Positions 1 through 11,616 are shown, numbered from the stretch's first letter. The stretch: 64,000 bases of DNA from Pseudomonas eucalypticola (GCF_013374995.1 NZ_CP056030.1:806001-870000); one strand, 5' to 3'. Numbers and translations: made by a program. The notes: a model not told the origin generated them from the letters alone.

Positions 1-80
1 TTCAACGCGCGAACCAGGTCATCGATCTGGTTGCGTACAGGCTTGGCAAGCTTCAACAGGTCCAGTCGTTCTTGGAGCAT
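1..80 (-). CDS. Possible 5' end of an unidentified gene, cut by the window edge
   Basis: A frame open on the minus strand begins with ATG at 80 and runs off the left edge. It would read MLQERLDLLKLAKPVRNQ and then IDDLVRAL, a charged, leucine-rich helix-like start. The Shine-Dalgarno match is weak (AGAGA about 10 bases upstream). It lies downstream of ssrA, beyond the tmRNA terminator. The family is not recognisable from 26 residues, and the frame could be fortuitous. Confidence 0.3.
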   Translation of the reverse strand, partial: MLQERLDLLKLAKPVRNQIDDLVRAL

Positions 81-129
81 GGGTACGATCTCTGGCGGGA
101 ATGAAGGGGCAGTAAAACCCCGGAAACAA

Positions 130-158
130 AAAAAGGCACCCGCTAGAGGTGCCTTTTT
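130..158. terminator. Intrinsic terminator downstream of ssrA
   Basis: A perfect 9-bp stem (AAAGGCACC / GGTGCCTTT) with a 7-base loop is flanked by A-runs and T-runs on both sides. It can therefore act on either strand. It lies 15 bases past the 3' CCA of tmRNA and most likely ends the ssrA primary transcript. Confidence 0.85.
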
Positions 159-172
159 CGTGACGCTTTGTT

Positions 173-564
173 TGGTGGAGCCGGGGGGATTTGAACCCCC
201 GTCCGCCAGTACTCCGCTGTCGGTTCTACATGCTTAGCCGTGTCTACTAGGTTAACCCTCGGCCGCCCGACGGGCAGGGTGCTTCAGGCGAGTTGTGTAA
301 GTTTTAGGCGCTTCGTCCACAACGTACTAGGCGACGATTCTGTTCTATATGACAATCGCTTCGAGTTTACAGACATCCTCTAACGATTGCTGGAGCCGAA
401 GCTACCAGAAGGGAAGGCTAGCGCCGCTTACGCAGCGAGAGCGAATTCCCCGTAATTGTCATCATTGGCAATTATAAAGTTTGCAACAGTGGATTTACGA
501 GTTCTGTTACCCACTCGGCATGCACCTAAAGTTTCGTTACCGGCGTCGAATCCTAATCGGCCCC
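173..564 (-). ncRNA. ssrA: Transfer-messenger RNA (tmRNA)
   Basis: tmRNA rescues stalled ribosomes together with SmpB, whose gene lies at 9791-10273. On the minus strand the 5' end reads GGGGCCGATTAGGATTCGAC, typical for tmRNA. The 3' end has a TpsiC-like arm (GGTTCAAATCC) and the acceptor GGCTCCACCA. The mRNA-like part (428-469) encodes a degradation tag ending in LAA. The length of about 392 nt fits gamma-proteobacterial one-piece tmRNA. A TTGCCC / TAGAGC pair about 16 bases apart just upstream of 564 could be its promoter. The CCA is encoded. Confidence 0.96.
428..469 (-). other. ssrA: tmRNA proteolysis-tag reading frame
   Basis: The resume codon GCC (469-467) is followed by AAT GAT GAC AAT TAC GGG GAA TTC GCT CTC GCT GCG and a TAA stop. 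This gives the tag ANDDNYGEFALAA. The N-terminal ANDxNY and the C-terminal ALAA (ClpXP/ClpAP degron) are the conserved parts of gamma-proteobacterial tags. GEF makes this tag three residues longer than the decapeptide form ANDxNYALAA. Confidence 0.92.
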
Positions 565-656
565 GCTTTCTGCTCTAGCCTGCCCGCGTGAACGGGCAAG
601 GCGTTCAGTTTACGACAAAACGTGGCAAGAGTCGACCGCTTGTCGTTGACGGCGTG

Positions 657-938
657 TTACTGGGTCTTGCCGTCGGTGTTGGTGGCCTTTTCGTATTCCT
701 GCAGCACGCGGGTGGACAGGGCGATGCAGGTCGCTTTGTCGCCGCTGGCCTGGGCGGCCTGGGCTTTCTGGATGTCTTCCTTGTTGCTTTCCATGATCTG
801 CGCCGAGGCGCTGCCGGCGGTTTTGTCCTGGTCGTCGATTTTCTGCAGGTTCGCGGCGCACAGGTCGTCGGCGGCGAAGGCGTGGGACGTCAGCAGGGCG
901 GTGGCGATGCACAGGCCGGAGAGGGTAAGACGTTTCAT
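657..938 (-). CDS. Small exported protein of unknown function
   Basis: A 93-residue protein. I chose ATG 938 over the longer upstream frame because GGAGGTTTTCCC precedes it at ideal spacing, and because the protein then starts with a clean signal peptide: MKRL, a hydrophobic stretch, and AFA|A cleavage near residue 23. The mature ~70 residues are acidic and alanine/lysine-rich, probably helical, with two cysteines (27 and 71) that could form a disulfide in the periplasm. No lipobox is present. I do not recognise a named family. It is transcribed alone on the minus strand between the lactate operon and ssrA. Confidence 0.8.
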   Translation of the reverse strand: MKRLTLSGLCIATALLTSHAFAADDLCAANLQKIDDQDKTAGSASAQIMESNKEDIQKAQAAQASGDKATCIALSTRVLQEYEKATNTDGKTQ

Positions 939-1128
939 GGGAAAACCTCCTGAACAGGGGGAAGACTCGGCTGCGCAGGGGCTCGGTGCCGAGTGGACGG
1001 TGAGCCTTTTCACAGGCCATGAAAGATGGACTTTGGGGCTGTGAAGGGGTTCGAAATATTTGCGCGCGGATAGTCTGAAAAACTTATTTCAATTGCAACT
1101 GAATACTTCAGAGCGCGCGGTGGCGAGT

Positions 1129-1204
1129 ACCCGAGCTGCGCCCGGCCCTACAGGCCGGGCCGGGGATCGGGGCCAACCCTGTGGGACCGGGCGAAGCTCG
1201 GGAA
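1129..1204. repeat. REP pair (inverted) downstream of dld
   Basis: CCCGAGCTGCGCCCGG at 1130-1145 faces CCGGGCGAAGCTCGGG at 1188-1203. The outer flank CTACAGG / CCTGTGGG extends the match, so a single strand could fold into a long hairpin. The same core occurs at 19462-19558, 46314-46344 and, degenerate, at 9695-9773. It sits just beyond the dld stop codon, where it could protect or end the lactate mRNA. No T-run follows. Confidence 0.75.
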
Positions 1205-1219
1205 AAGCGCACCGCGGTC

Positions 1220-4026
<2,807 letters not shown>

Positions 4027-4030
<4 letters not shown>

Positions 4031-4698
4031 TGGTCCTCCAGAATCAGTACCACCAGGTCTTTGGGGCCGTGGGCGCCGTAGGCCAGTACCTGTTCGATGT
4101 CGGCGGTTTTCGACGGGCCGGACACCAGCAGGGCGTTGGTGGGCATGCCGCCCGCCCAGTTGAACTGCCGTTGCACCTGGTAGAAGTTGTCGTGGATCTC
4201 GCTGGCCTTCAGCAGGGCGAAATGCACCGGCGGCACCAGGCTCATCAGCCGCGGTTCTTCGCGGGTGGGCCACAGGATCAGGCTGCCGGTGGCGGCGATG
4301 GCCCCCACGGTGCTGGTCAGGCTGGCGGCGGTGTCGTTGAATAACTCGGCTTTCCAGGCTTCCACGGGGCGGTCGTAGGCTTTGAGCGCCGGCAGGTCGG
4401 CTTGGTGCTGCCAGTGTTTGCTGATGCGTTGGCCGTGGGCAGTGCCAGGGGCGATCAGCAGGTTGGGCAGGTGCCGGTCGCGCAGCAGTTGCGCGAGCAG
4501 GGCGGGCCAAGCGGCGTCAGTGGTCAGGTGGATTTCCGTGTGCACGGCCTCCATCAGTTTGCGCAGTTGGGCGATGCGCTCGCCTTGTGGATAAGTCCAC
4601 GGGCGGGTGACCAGGCCCTCGTCGAAGTTATCCACAATGGGCGTGGTGCCAATCAGGCTATTGCGCAGTTTGGCCAGGATGTTCTGTTTGGCGCTCAT
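4027..4698 (-). CDS. lutC: Lactate utilization protein C (LUD domain)
   Basis: A 223-residue LutC/YkgG family protein with a single LUD domain covering most of the chain. It is one of three subunits of the LutABC Fe-S enzyme that oxidises L-lactate in bacteria lacking other lactate dehydrogenases; which chemical step it performs is not clear. It starts MSAKQNILAKLR. Its ATG overlaps the lutB stop and its TGA overlaps the dld start, so translation is coupled on both sides. The region near residues 115-125 (VGAIAATGSLIL) is the conserved glycine-rich core. Confidence 0.9.
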
Positions 4699-6152
4699 GG
4701 GCGGCCTCCCTGTTGGGCCAGATGCTCGCGGGCCATGTCGTGCAGCGAGCGGGCGGCGGGTTTCGGCGCGCTGTGGTGTTGCGTCCAGGGGCCGACGTGC
4801 TTCGGCGTCAGGTGGCGCAGGCGCGTGGCGAAAAAACTGAAGGCTTTATAGAGCACTGGGTGACCGTTGAGGGTGGCCCAGGCGTTCCAGATCAAGCGCT
4901 CCTTGCGCGAGTATTTGCTGCCTTGGCCGCGCATGACCGGATGGGGGCTGTCGGGGGCTTTGACGTTTTCTTCGCGCAAGCGGCGCAGCAACGCCGGGAT
5001 GGGGATTTTCACCGGGCACACTTCACCGCAGGCGCCGCACAGCGACGAGGCGCTGGGGTGGTCTGGCACCTTGGCCAGGCCGACCATGTGCGGGGTGATG
5101 ATCTTGCCGATGGGGCCGGGATACACCTCGCCGTAGGTGTGGCCGCCCACGCGGGTGTACACCGGGCAGTGGTTCATGCAGGCGCCGCAGCGAATGCAGT
5201 TGAGGGTCTGGCGCAGTTCGCCGTCGGCGAAGGCCTGGCTGCGACCGTTGTCCAGCAACACCAGGTGCACTTCCTGGGGGCCGTCGCGCTCGTCGGGCTG
5301 GCGCGGGCCGCTGATCATGTTGACGTAGGTGGTGATGGGAATGCCCAGCGCCGAGCGGGTCAGCAGGGACAGCAGTGGCACCACGTCACGCAGGTTTTCG
5401 ACGACTTTCTCGATGCCCGTGACGGCGATGTGCACCGGCGGCACGGTGGTGGACATGCGCCCGTTGCCTTCGTTTTCCACCAGCAGCAGGGTGCCGGTCT
5501 CGGCGACGGCGAAGTTGACCCCGGACACGCCGATGTCGGCCTCGAAAAATTTCTGCCGCAGTACCCGGCGGCCGATCTGGATCAACTGGTCGACGTCCTT
5601 CGTGTACTCCACGCCCAGTTTGTCATGGAACAGGCTGGCGACCTGGCCGGCGTTCTTGTGAATGGCCGGCATGATGATGTGGGACGGCTTTTCGTGGTCC
5701 AGCTGGACGATGTACTCGCCCATGTCGGACTCCAGGCATTCGATGCCGCGGGCCTCCAGGGCGTGGTTCATTTCCATTTCTTCGCTGACCATGGACTTGC
5801 CCTTGATCACCTGCTTGGCGCCATGGGCGTCGATGATCGACTGGACGATGCCGTTGGCTTGCTCGACTGTCTCGGCCCAGTGCACCTTGACGCCGTTGCG
5901 GGTGAGGTTGCGTTCCAGGGTTTCCAGCAGGTCAGGGAGTTTCGACAGGGCGCGGGCGCGCACGGCGTTGCCCAGGGCGCGCAGTTGCTCGCGCTCGTCC
6001 GGGTCGGCGAAGGCCACGGCGCGCTTGGTCATGAGCGAGTCCATGGCGCTGCGGAAGTTGCTGCGCAGTTGTGGGTCGCCCAGGGCGTTGTGGGCGCGGC
6101 TGCGGAAGTCGTCGTCGATTTCCACGGCGGGGATGCGGGCCTGGCTGTTCAT
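4695..6152 (-). CDS. lutB: Lactate utilization protein B (iron-sulfur)
   Basis: A 485-residue LutB/YkgF family protein. It has an N-terminal LUD domain (approximately 70-300) followed by two 4Fe-4S motifs, CIRCGACMNHCPVY and CGACGEVCPVKI, and a DUF3390-like tail. It is the electron-transfer subunit of the LutABC L-lactate oxidation complex. ATG 6152 was chosen over the much longer open frame because it gives the family start and overlaps the lutA stop by four bases (ATGA). Confidence 0.92.
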   Translation of the reverse strand: MNSQARIPAVEIDDDFRSRAHNALGDPQLRSNFRSAMDSLMTKRAVAFADPDEREQLRALGNAVRARALSKLPDLLETLERNLTRNGVKVHWAETVEQANGIVQSIIDAHGAKQVIKGKSMVSEEMEMNHALEARGIECLESDMGEYIVQLDHEKPSHIIMPAIHKNAGQVASLFHDKLGVEYTKDVDQLIQIGRRVLRQKFFEADIGVSGVNFAVAETGTLLLVENEGNGRMSTTVPPVHIAVTGIEKVVENLRDVVPLLSLLTRSALGIPITTYVNMISGPRQPDERDGPQEVHLVLLDNGRSQAFADGELRQTLNCIRCGACMNHCPVYTRVGGHTYGEVYPGPIGKIITPHMVGLAKVPDHPSASSLCGACGEVCPVKIPIPALLRRLREENVKAPDSPHPVMRGQGSKYSRKERLIWNAWATLNGHPVLYKAFSFFATRLRHLTPKHVGPWTQHHSAPKPAARSLHDMAREHLAQQGGRP

Positions 6153-6973
6153 CGGCCACCCCCGCTGCGTTGCCACAGGAAGGTCGCCAGGTGCTGGCCG
6201 CGCAAGGTCTCGCGTTGCTTCTCGAGGGCGCCGTTGATGTTCATCAGGCAGCCGCAATCGGCGCTCAGCACCTGATGGGCGCCGGATGCCTTCAGGTTGT
6301 GGGTCTTGTCGGCCACCATGGCGCCGGAAATGTCCGGCATGCGTACGCTGAACGTCCCACCGAAGCCGCAGCATTCGCTTTCATGGCTGTGCTCCACGCG
6401 CTCGACGTTGGTCAATTGCGCCAACAGCGCGCGTCCATGCAGGTGGGTGTTCATTTCCCGGCGTGCCGAGCAAGAGGTGTGCAGGGCCACCTTGACCGGT
6501 TGGCCGTTGTCCTTGAGCTGCACCTTGCACACGTGCAGGAGGAATTCGGCCAGCTCGAAGGTGCGTTCCGCCAGGGCCTGTACCTGCTCGAGGGTTTCAG
6601 GCTCGTCCTTGAACAGGTCGGCGTAGTGCTGGCGCAGCATGCCGGCACACGAGCCGGACGGCACCACCACGGGCTGGTCGCCGGCGAACAGCGCCAGTTG
6701 CGCGCGGGCCACGGTTCGGGCCTGGTCGGTGTAGCCGCTGGTGTAGGCCGGTTGGCCGCAGCAGCTCTGGCCTTGGGGGAAATCCACGCGGATACCTTCG
6801 CGCTCCAGCAGGCGAATGGCGTCCATGCCGGCCTCGGGGTAGAACAGGTCGACCACGCAGGTACCGAACAGGTACACGCGAGCCGGTTTGCTCGCCGGGT
6901 ACTGGCGCGGCTGGGGAATGGGCGGCGCCACGCGGGTGGCATTCGGTACGGCGTTGTAGAAAAGCTCGCTCAT
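6149..6973 (-). CDS. lutA: Lactate utilization protein A (CCG-domain Fe-S protein)
   Basis: A 274-residue LutA/YkgE family protein, the first gene of the lutABC group. Two cysteine-rich CCG domains are visible: SCCGQPAYTSGY near residue 68, and ECCGFGGTFSVRMP near residue 200. These bind an iron-sulfur cluster in heterodisulfide-reductase-like proteins. GGAGACAACGCCTG precedes the ATG. The start is about 95 bases downstream of lldP on the same strand, so permease and enzyme are probably co-transcribed under LldR. Confidence 0.92.
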   Translation of the reverse strand: MSELFYNAVPNATRVAPPIPQPRQYPASKPARVYLFGTCVVDLFYPEAGMDAIRLLEREGIRVDFPQGQSCCGQPAYTSGYTDQARTVARAQLALFAGDQPVVVPSGSCAGMLRQHYADLFKDEPETLEQVQALAERTFELAEFLLHVCKVQLKDNGQPVKVALHTSCSARREMNTHLHGRALLAQLTNVERVEHSHESECCGFGGTFSVRMPDISGAMVADKTHNLKASGAHQVLSADCGCLMNINGALEKQRETLRGQHLATFLWQRSGGGR

Positions 6974-7067
6974 CAGGCGTTGTCTCCGGGTGGGCCCGGT
7001 TATCCGGCCGCGGTGGGCCGGGGTTATCAGTACCGGCGCCGCGCAGGGCAGCGCCGGGCGTGTTGCA

Positions 7068-8762
7068 TCAATGCACCAGCATGCCGGTGAACCAGTACGC
7101 CTGGGCCAGGGTGATCAGGCCGACGATGGTCGCGAAGAACAGGCTGTGCTTGAGGGTGAAGCGGAACAGGTCGGACTCCTTGCCTACCAGGCCGGTGGCG
7201 GCGCAGGCCACGGCGATGGACTGCGGCGAGATCATCTTGCCGGTCACGCCGCCGCTGGTATTGGCCGCTACCAACAGCGTGTCGCTGACGTTGATCTGGT
7301 GCGCGGTGGTGGCCTGCAATGAACTGAACAGGGCGTTGGACGAGGTATCGGAACCGGTCAGGAACACCCCCAGCCAACCCAGGAACGGCGAGAAGAACGG
7401 GAACGCCGCGCCCGTCGCCGCCAGCACCAAGGCCATGGTGGAAGACATGCCCGAGTAGTTGGTGACGAAGGCAAACGCCAGCACCATGCCGATGGACAGG
7501 ATGGGCCAGCGCAGTTCGTACAGGGTATCCTTGAAAGTGGTCAGACCAATATGCGCCTTGATTTTAAGCACGGCCATGGAGATCAGCGCGGCCAGGAAGA
7601 TCGCCGTGCCGGTGGCGGCGATGGGGTCCAGTTTGAACACCGCGGCGATGGGGGTAGGCGTGGCCGCGATGGGGGCGACCTTGATCACCAGTTGGTCCAG
7701 GTGCGGGATGGCGAAGTTGAACACCGTGGCGTACAGCGCGCCGCCCGCGGCAAACATGGCCTTGAAGGGCTTGAGGGTCCAGATGGTTACCAACACGGTC
7801 AGGATCAGGAACGGTGACCAGGCCTTGAAGATCTCGCCAAAGCTGTAGGGCGAATCCAGTTGTACCCGGGGTTTGCCGAAGCCACCGACGCTGGCCACGG
7901 CCGCGGCGCCTTCGGCCGTGCCGGCGATGTGGTCGCCGGCGCTGCGGTGCGGTTGCCAGACCTTCAGGAACAGGGTCAGGGCAATCAGGCTGACGAGGGC
8001 CGAGGTGATGTCCGGCAACTCCGGGCCGATGAAGTTGGACGTGAAATACTGGGTGATGGCGAAGCTGCCACCCGCCACCAGGGCCGCCGGCCAGGTTTCA
8101 CGCACGCCGCGCTTGCCGTCCATCATGAACACCAGCCAGAACGGCACGAACACCGACAGCAGGGGCAATTGGCGGCCGGCCATGGCGCCGATCTTGAAGG
8201 CGTCGATGCCGGTGACCTGGCCCGCGACGATGATCGGAATGCCCAGGGCGCCGAAGGCTACCGGGGCGGTGTTGGCGATCAGGCACAGACCGGCCGCGTA
8301 CAGCGGGTTGAACCCCAGGCCTACCAGCAGCGCGGCGGTGATGGCCACCGGCGCGCCGAAGCCGGCCGCGCCTTCCAGGAACGCACCGAAGCAGAAACCG
8401 ATCAGCAATACCTGCAGGCGCTGGTCATCGGTAATGGACAGTACCGAGCTGCGGATGATCTCGAACTGGCCGCTCTTGACGGTCAGCTTGTAGAGGAAAA
8501 CCGCCGCCACGATGATCCAGGCGATGGGCCACAGGCCGTAAATGAAGCCGTAGCCGGCCGCGGCCAGGGCCATGTCGGTGGGCATGCCGAAAGCGAAGAT
8601 CGCCACCAGCACCGCCAGTACCAAGGTGATGCTGCCCGCCACGTGGCCTTTGAGGCGCAGCACGGCCAGGGCGAGGAAGAAGAATACGATCGGGATGACA
8701 GCGGCGAGGGCGGACAGGCCGAGGCTGCCGAGCGGGCTGTAGAGTTGTTGCCAGGTTTGCAT
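7068..8762 (-). CDS. lldP: L-lactate permease
   Basis: A 564-residue LctP-family transporter that imports lactate (and probably glycolate) with protons across the inner membrane. The sequence is a run of about 12-14 hydrophobic segments. Conserved loops include [20 protein letters not shown] near residues 130-150 and the C-terminal [14 protein letters not shown]. The ATG at 8762 lies about 50 bases from the LldR operator. It is divergent from lldR and heads the lldP-lutABC-dld operon. Confidence 0.93.
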   Translation of the reverse strand: MQTWQQLYSPLGSLGLSALAAVIPIVFFFLALAVLRLKGHVAGSITLVLAVLVAIFAFGMPTDMALAAAGYGFIYGLWPIAWIIVAAVFLYKLTVKSGQFEIIRSSVLSITDDQRLQVLLIGFCFGAFLEGAAGFGAPVAITAALLVGLGFNPLYAAGLCLIANTAPVAFGALGIPIIVAGQVTGIDAFKIGAMAGRQLPLLSVFVPFWLVFMMDGKRGVRETWPAALVAGGSFAITQYFTSNFIGPELPDITSALVSLIALTLFLKVWQPHRSAGDHIAGTAEGAAAVASVGGFGKPRVQLDSPYSFGEIFKAWSPFLILTVLVTIWTLKPFKAMFAAGGALYATVFNFAIPHLDQLVIKVAPIAATPTPIAAVFKLDPIAATGTAIFLAALISMAVLKIKAHIGLTTFKDTLYELRWPILSIGMVLAFAFVTNYSGMSSTMALVLAATGAAFPFFSPFLGWLGVFLTGSDTSSNALFSSLQATTAHQINVSDTLLVAANTSGGVTGKMISPQSIAVACAATGLVGKESDLFRFTLKHSLFFATIVGLITLAQAYWFTGMLVH

Positions 8763-8811
8763 GTGGGGTGGCCCCTAATTGTTGTTGGTCAGGCGTCGCA
8801 CTGGCATTGGC

Positions 8812-8830
8812 AAATTGGTAATACCAATTT
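8812..8830. promoter_or_regulatory. LldR operator, perfect 19-bp palindrome
   Basis: AAATTGGTAATACCAATTT is a perfect 9-bp inverted repeat around a central A. It matches the TGGT-N3-ACCA pattern expected for FadR/LldR-type GntR regulators. It lies in the lldP-lldR intergenic region, about 50 bp from the lldP start and about 95 bp from the lldR start, so one dimer site could control both directions. Release of LldR by lactate is the known mechanism in this family. Confidence 0.88.
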
Positions 8831-8925
8831 ACAATGCGCAAGTGCTAGGTTAGAGGCCCTGCTGTCAGTGTGTCAATTTGTCACCCTGATACTTTCGTCG
8901 TGGTGGGATGAGTGGAGAGGTAGTG

Positions 8926-9693
8926 ATGGCGTTTGATCAGGTCCGCCAGCGGCGGTTGTCCGACGATATCGTCGAGCGGCTCGAAGGCATGATTCTGGAA
9001 GGCACCCTGCGTGCCGGGGAGCGGTTGCCGGCAGAGCGCGTGCTGGCTGAACAGTTCGGGGTGTCGCGGCCGTCGTTGCGCGAGGCCATTCAGAAACTGG
9101 TGGCCAAGGGCATGCTGATCAGCCGCCAGGGTGGCGGCAACTACGTGGTGGAAACCTTGGGGTCGACCTTCAGTGACCCGCTGATGCAGTTGCTGGAAAG
9201 CAACCCTGAATCCCAGCGCGACCTGCTGGAGTTTCGCCACACGCTGGAGGCGTCCTGCGCCTTTTATGCGGCCAAGCGCGCTACCGAACTGGACCGTGAA
9301 CGGTTGAAGGTGGCGTTCGAGGCGCTATTGGATTGCTACGCCCGGGAAGACCAGGTCACGCGCGCCGAAGAGGGCGCGGCCGATGCCAATTTCCACCTGG
9401 CCATCGCCGAGGCCAGCCACAACGCGGTGTTGCTGCACACCATTCGCGGGCTGTTCGACCTGCTCAAGCGCAACGTGGTGATCAACATTGGTGGGATGTA
9501 CCAGCAGCGCAGTGAAACCCGCGACATGCTGATCAGCCAGCACCGCGAGCTGTACCTGGCCATTATCGAGGGGCGTGCGGAAGACGCCCGAGAGATCTCC
9601 AGCCGCCACATCCTGTATGTGCAGGAAGTGCTCGACGAAGTCAGGCAGCAGGTTCAGCGCGTGGCACGAGCAGAGCGCCGCAAGGGGCTATGA
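8926..9693 (+). CDS. lldR: GntR-family lactate regulator LldR
   Basis: A 255-residue FadR-subfamily GntR regulator. It has an N-terminal winged HTH (approximately 10-75; GVSRPSLREAIQKL is the recognition-helix region) and a C-terminal FCD ligand domain with several histidines suitable for metal/lactate binding. ATG 8926 is preferred to ATG 8908 because GGAGAGG ends 6 bases before it. It is divergent from lldP with a perfect palindrome between the genes, which identifies it as the local lactate-responsive repressor. A PdhR-like function is less likely given this context. Confidence 0.9.
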   Translation: MAFDQVRQRRLSDDIVERLEGMILEGTLRAGERLPAERVLAEQFGVSRPSLREAIQKLVAKGMLISRQGGGNYVVETLGSTFSDPLMQLLESNPESQRDLLEFRHTLEASCAFYAAKRATELDRERLKVAFEALLDCYAREDQVTRAEEGAADANFHLAIAEASHNAVLLHTIRGLFDLLKRNVVINIGGMYQQRSETRDMLISQHRELYLAIIEGRAEDAREISSRHILYVQEVLDEVRQQVQRVARAERRKGL

Positions 9694-9694
9694 C

Positions 9695-9773
9695 GCTGTG
9701 GGGCAGGGTGAAGCCGGGACAGGGCACCTCGGTGCGCCGTGTTCTTTTCCCCAGCTTCGCCCGGCTCCGCAGG
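9695..9773. repeat. Degenerate REP pair between lldR and smpB
   Basis: CTGTGGGGCAGGGTGAAGCC on the left and the inverse of CCTGCGGAGCCGGGCGAAGC on the right resemble the REP core TGTGGGACCGGGCGAAGCTC found three other times in the window. Both arms have diverged. It fills the space between two convergent genes, where no clear T-run terminator is visible. Confidence 0.5.
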
Positions 9774-9790
9774 CACCGGCCCCTTGGAGG

Positions 9791-10273
9791 CTACTCGTCC
9801 TTGCCCTTGGTGCGCACGGCGCGGTGCAATTCGCGGTCGGAATCACGCTCGCGCTCGGTGTGGCGCTTGTCGTATTCCTTCTTGCCCTTGCCCAGCGCGA
9901 TTTCGCACTTGATCAGGTGCTGCTTCCAGTACATGGACAGCGCCACGCAGGCATAGCCTTTCTGTTGCACCAGGGTGAACAGCTTTTCCAGCTCGCGCTT
10001 GTTGAGCAGCAGTTTACGGGTACGTACCGGGTCAGCGATGACGTGAGTGCTGGCCGCGGTCAAGGGCGTGATATGGCTGCCCAGCAGCCAGGCTTCGCCA
10101 TCCTTGAGCAGGACGTAGCTGTCGATCAACTGCGCCTTGCCGGCACGCAGACTTTTTACTTCCCAACCGGACAGGACCAGACCGGCCTCGAACTTGTGCT
10201 CGATGAAGTAATCGTGTCGCGCCTTCTTGTTCTGCGCGATAGTCCCTTCGGGGTGTTTCTTTTGTTTGGCCAT
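9791..10273 (-). CDS. smpB: SsrA-binding protein SmpB
   Basis: A 160-residue beta-barrel RNA-binding protein that delivers tmRNA to stalled ribosomes. Family signatures are present: [14 protein letters not shown] at the start, SGWEVKSLR and GKKEYDKR, and a basic C-terminal tail that enters the mRNA channel. ATG 10273 is the family start; the frame is open further upstream. A perfect TATAAT lies only 9 bases before the ATG, so the transcript may have almost no leader. Its partner ssrA is at 173-564. Confidence 0.97.
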   Translation of the reverse strand: MAKQKKHPEGTIAQNKKARHDYFIEHKFEAGLVLSGWEVKSLRAGKAQLIDSYVLLKDGEAWLLGSHITPLTAASTHVIADPVRTRKLLLNKRELEKLFTLVQQKGYACVALSMYWKQHLIKCEIALGKGKKEYDKRHTERERDSDRELHRAVRTKGKDE

Positions 10274-10282
10274 AGGGGGCGC

Positions 10283-10288
10283 ATTATA
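10283..10288 (-). promoter_or_regulatory. -10 box very close to the smpB start
   Basis: TATAAT on the minus strand ends 9 bases before the smpB ATG. Transcription from it would begin at or next to the start codon. There is no purine-rich ribosome-binding site in the gap (GCGCCCCCT). No good -35 hexamer stands 16-18 bases upstream (best match TAGCCG), which weakens the call. Confidence 0.45.
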
Positions 10289-10424
10289 GGCAGTCGCGGC
10301 GTTGTCGGCTACGGTGTATACGTGCTTGAGCCTGTGCGGGTTATCCCGGACAATGCGCGATCTTTTTTGATCACCTGGGCCTTGTTGTTGTCGACTGGAA
10401 GGCACCGGAGGAAATGACGCACTC

Positions 10425-10859
10425 ATGACTACGCATATCCAACGTTCGGCCCTGCTGCCTTACCCCGCACAGGCCCTGTACGACCTGGTCAACGACGTGG
10501 CGAGCTACCCCAAGTTCCTGCCGTGGTGTTCGTCCAGCACAGTGATCGAGGAAACTGACGTACTGATGCGCGCCAGCCTCGAAGTCGCCAAGGGCGGGCT
10601 TTCTCAAAAATTTGTCACGCGAAATGTACTGGTGCCGGGCAACACCATCGAAATGAACCTCGAGGAAGGCCCGTTCACGCAGTTGCATGGCCTGTGGGTG
10701 TTCAAGCCTCTGGGCGAAAAAGCCTGCAAGATCAGCCTGGACATGTCGTTCGACTATGCCGGCTCCATCGTCCGCGCCACCCTGGGCCCGTTGTTCAACC
10801 AGGCGGCCAACACCCTGGTGGATGCTTTCTGCCAGCGCGCCAAGCAACTGTATGGCTGA
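10425..10859 (+). CDS. ratA: RatA/COQ10-type START-domain protein
   Basis: A 144-residue START/polyketide-cyclase fold protein. E. coli RatA was described as an inhibitor of 70S ribosome association, and related COQ10 proteins bind ubiquinone; the sequence does not decide between these. The family motif [15 protein letters not shown] is at residues 21-35. GGAGG lies 13 bases before the ATG, slightly far. A four-codon frame (ATG ACG CAC TCA TGA, 10414-10428) overlaps the start. It is divergent from smpB and overlaps the next gene by 8 bases, the usual pseudomonad order. Confidence 0.9.
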   Translation: MTTHIQRSALLPYPAQALYDLVNDVASYPKFLPWCSSSTVIEETDVLMRASLEVAKGGLSQKFVTRNVLVPGNTIEMNLEEGPFTQLHGLWVFKPLGEKACKISLDMSFDYAGSIVRATLGPLFNQAANTLVDAFCQRAKQLYG

Positions 10860-11160
10860 GGCCATGGTGGAGGTCGAGGTGGTGTTTGCCGCCGTCGACC
10901 GGCAGGCGTTGTTGAGCGTTCAGGTGCCCGCGGGTTGCTCTGTTCGCGAAGCCGTGCAGCGTTCGGGGATCGCCGAGCGGTTTCCTGAGGTGGCGCTGTT
11001 GGACTGCCCTGTGGGCATCTTTGGCAAGGTGGTACCCGACCCAGCCGCGCAGGCGGTGGAGGAGGGCGACCGTATCGAGCTGTACCGCCCGCTGGTCGCC
11101 GACCCCAAAGAGGTGCGACGCATGCGCGCAGCGAAGGCCAAGGCCAGCAGCGGCCAATAA
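10852..11160 (+). CDS. rnfH: RnfH family ubiquitin-like protein (RatB)
   Basis: A 102-residue member of the RnfH/UPF0125 family with a beta-grasp ubiquitin-like fold, found next to ratA in most gamma-proteobacteria and called RatB in E. coli. Its function is not established. Conserved segments are FGKVV and EGDRIELYRPL, followed by DPKEVRRMRA and a basic tail. ATG 10852 overlaps the ratA stop; ATG 10864 (MVEVEVVF) is a possible shorter start. Confidence 0.88.
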   Translation: MAEAMVEVEVVFAAVDRQALLSVQVPAGCSVREAVQRSGIAERFPEVALLDCPVGIFGKVVPDPAAQAVEEGDRIELYRPLVADPKEVRRMRAAKAKASSGQ

Positions 11161-11163
11161 AAA

Positions 11164-11613
11164 GGGGCTTCGCGAAATCCCCGGGAAGTTGGTGGCGCCT
11201 TCAAAGATCTGTAGTGAACAAACAAAGCGGACCAGGTGATCTTAAAGGCATAACTGGCCCGAAACAGATGTGGGACCGGGCTTGCCCGGGAAGCGCCGCG
11301 CCGGCGGCGCTCGATCTCAACAGCGACACTACAACATCGCCTGGCGCTTAGTAGCCTTGATGCAATCCCCAGCCAGGAGCTCCGATGAACATCCTATCGG
11401 CCCGTCTTGCAATCGCATCAAGGCCACCGGATGCATGTCTTGGTTTTTCCTGCGCCCTTGAAACCGAGCGCCGCCCGCGCGGCGCTTCCCGGGCAAGCCC
11501 GGTCCCACATCCGTTTCCGGCCAGTTATGCCTGTGAGATCACCTGGTCCGCTCCGTTTGTTCACTGCATATCGGTGGTAGTGCCATAACTTTCCCTGCAA
11601 CCCGTGAAGAACC
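11164..11613. repeat. Large palindromic repeat element, copy 1
   Basis: This segment of about 450 bp between rnfH and bamE is closely similar, along its whole length, to 41662-42125. The element is nearly a palindrome. The left arm (AGATCTGTAGTGAACAAACA..., near 11205) is mirrored by the right arm (...TGTTTGTTCACT, near 11554-11565). REP-like cores GTGGGACCGGGCTTGCCC and GGGCAAGCCCGGTCCCAC stand in each arm, and CCTTGATGC / GCATCAAGG form an inner pair near the centre. The right end is CCGTGAAGAACC; the left end is degraded. No transposase is encoded. A small frame inside (11385-11588) is not convincing as a gene. Confidence 0.88.
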
Positions 11614-11616
11614 AAT

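Noticed and set aside
173..240. Integration (att) site for a genomic island at the 3' end of ssrA
   Set aside because: tmRNA 3' ends are common island targets, but I see no second copy of the ssrA end and no integrase in the window. Only 172 bases lie beyond the gene.
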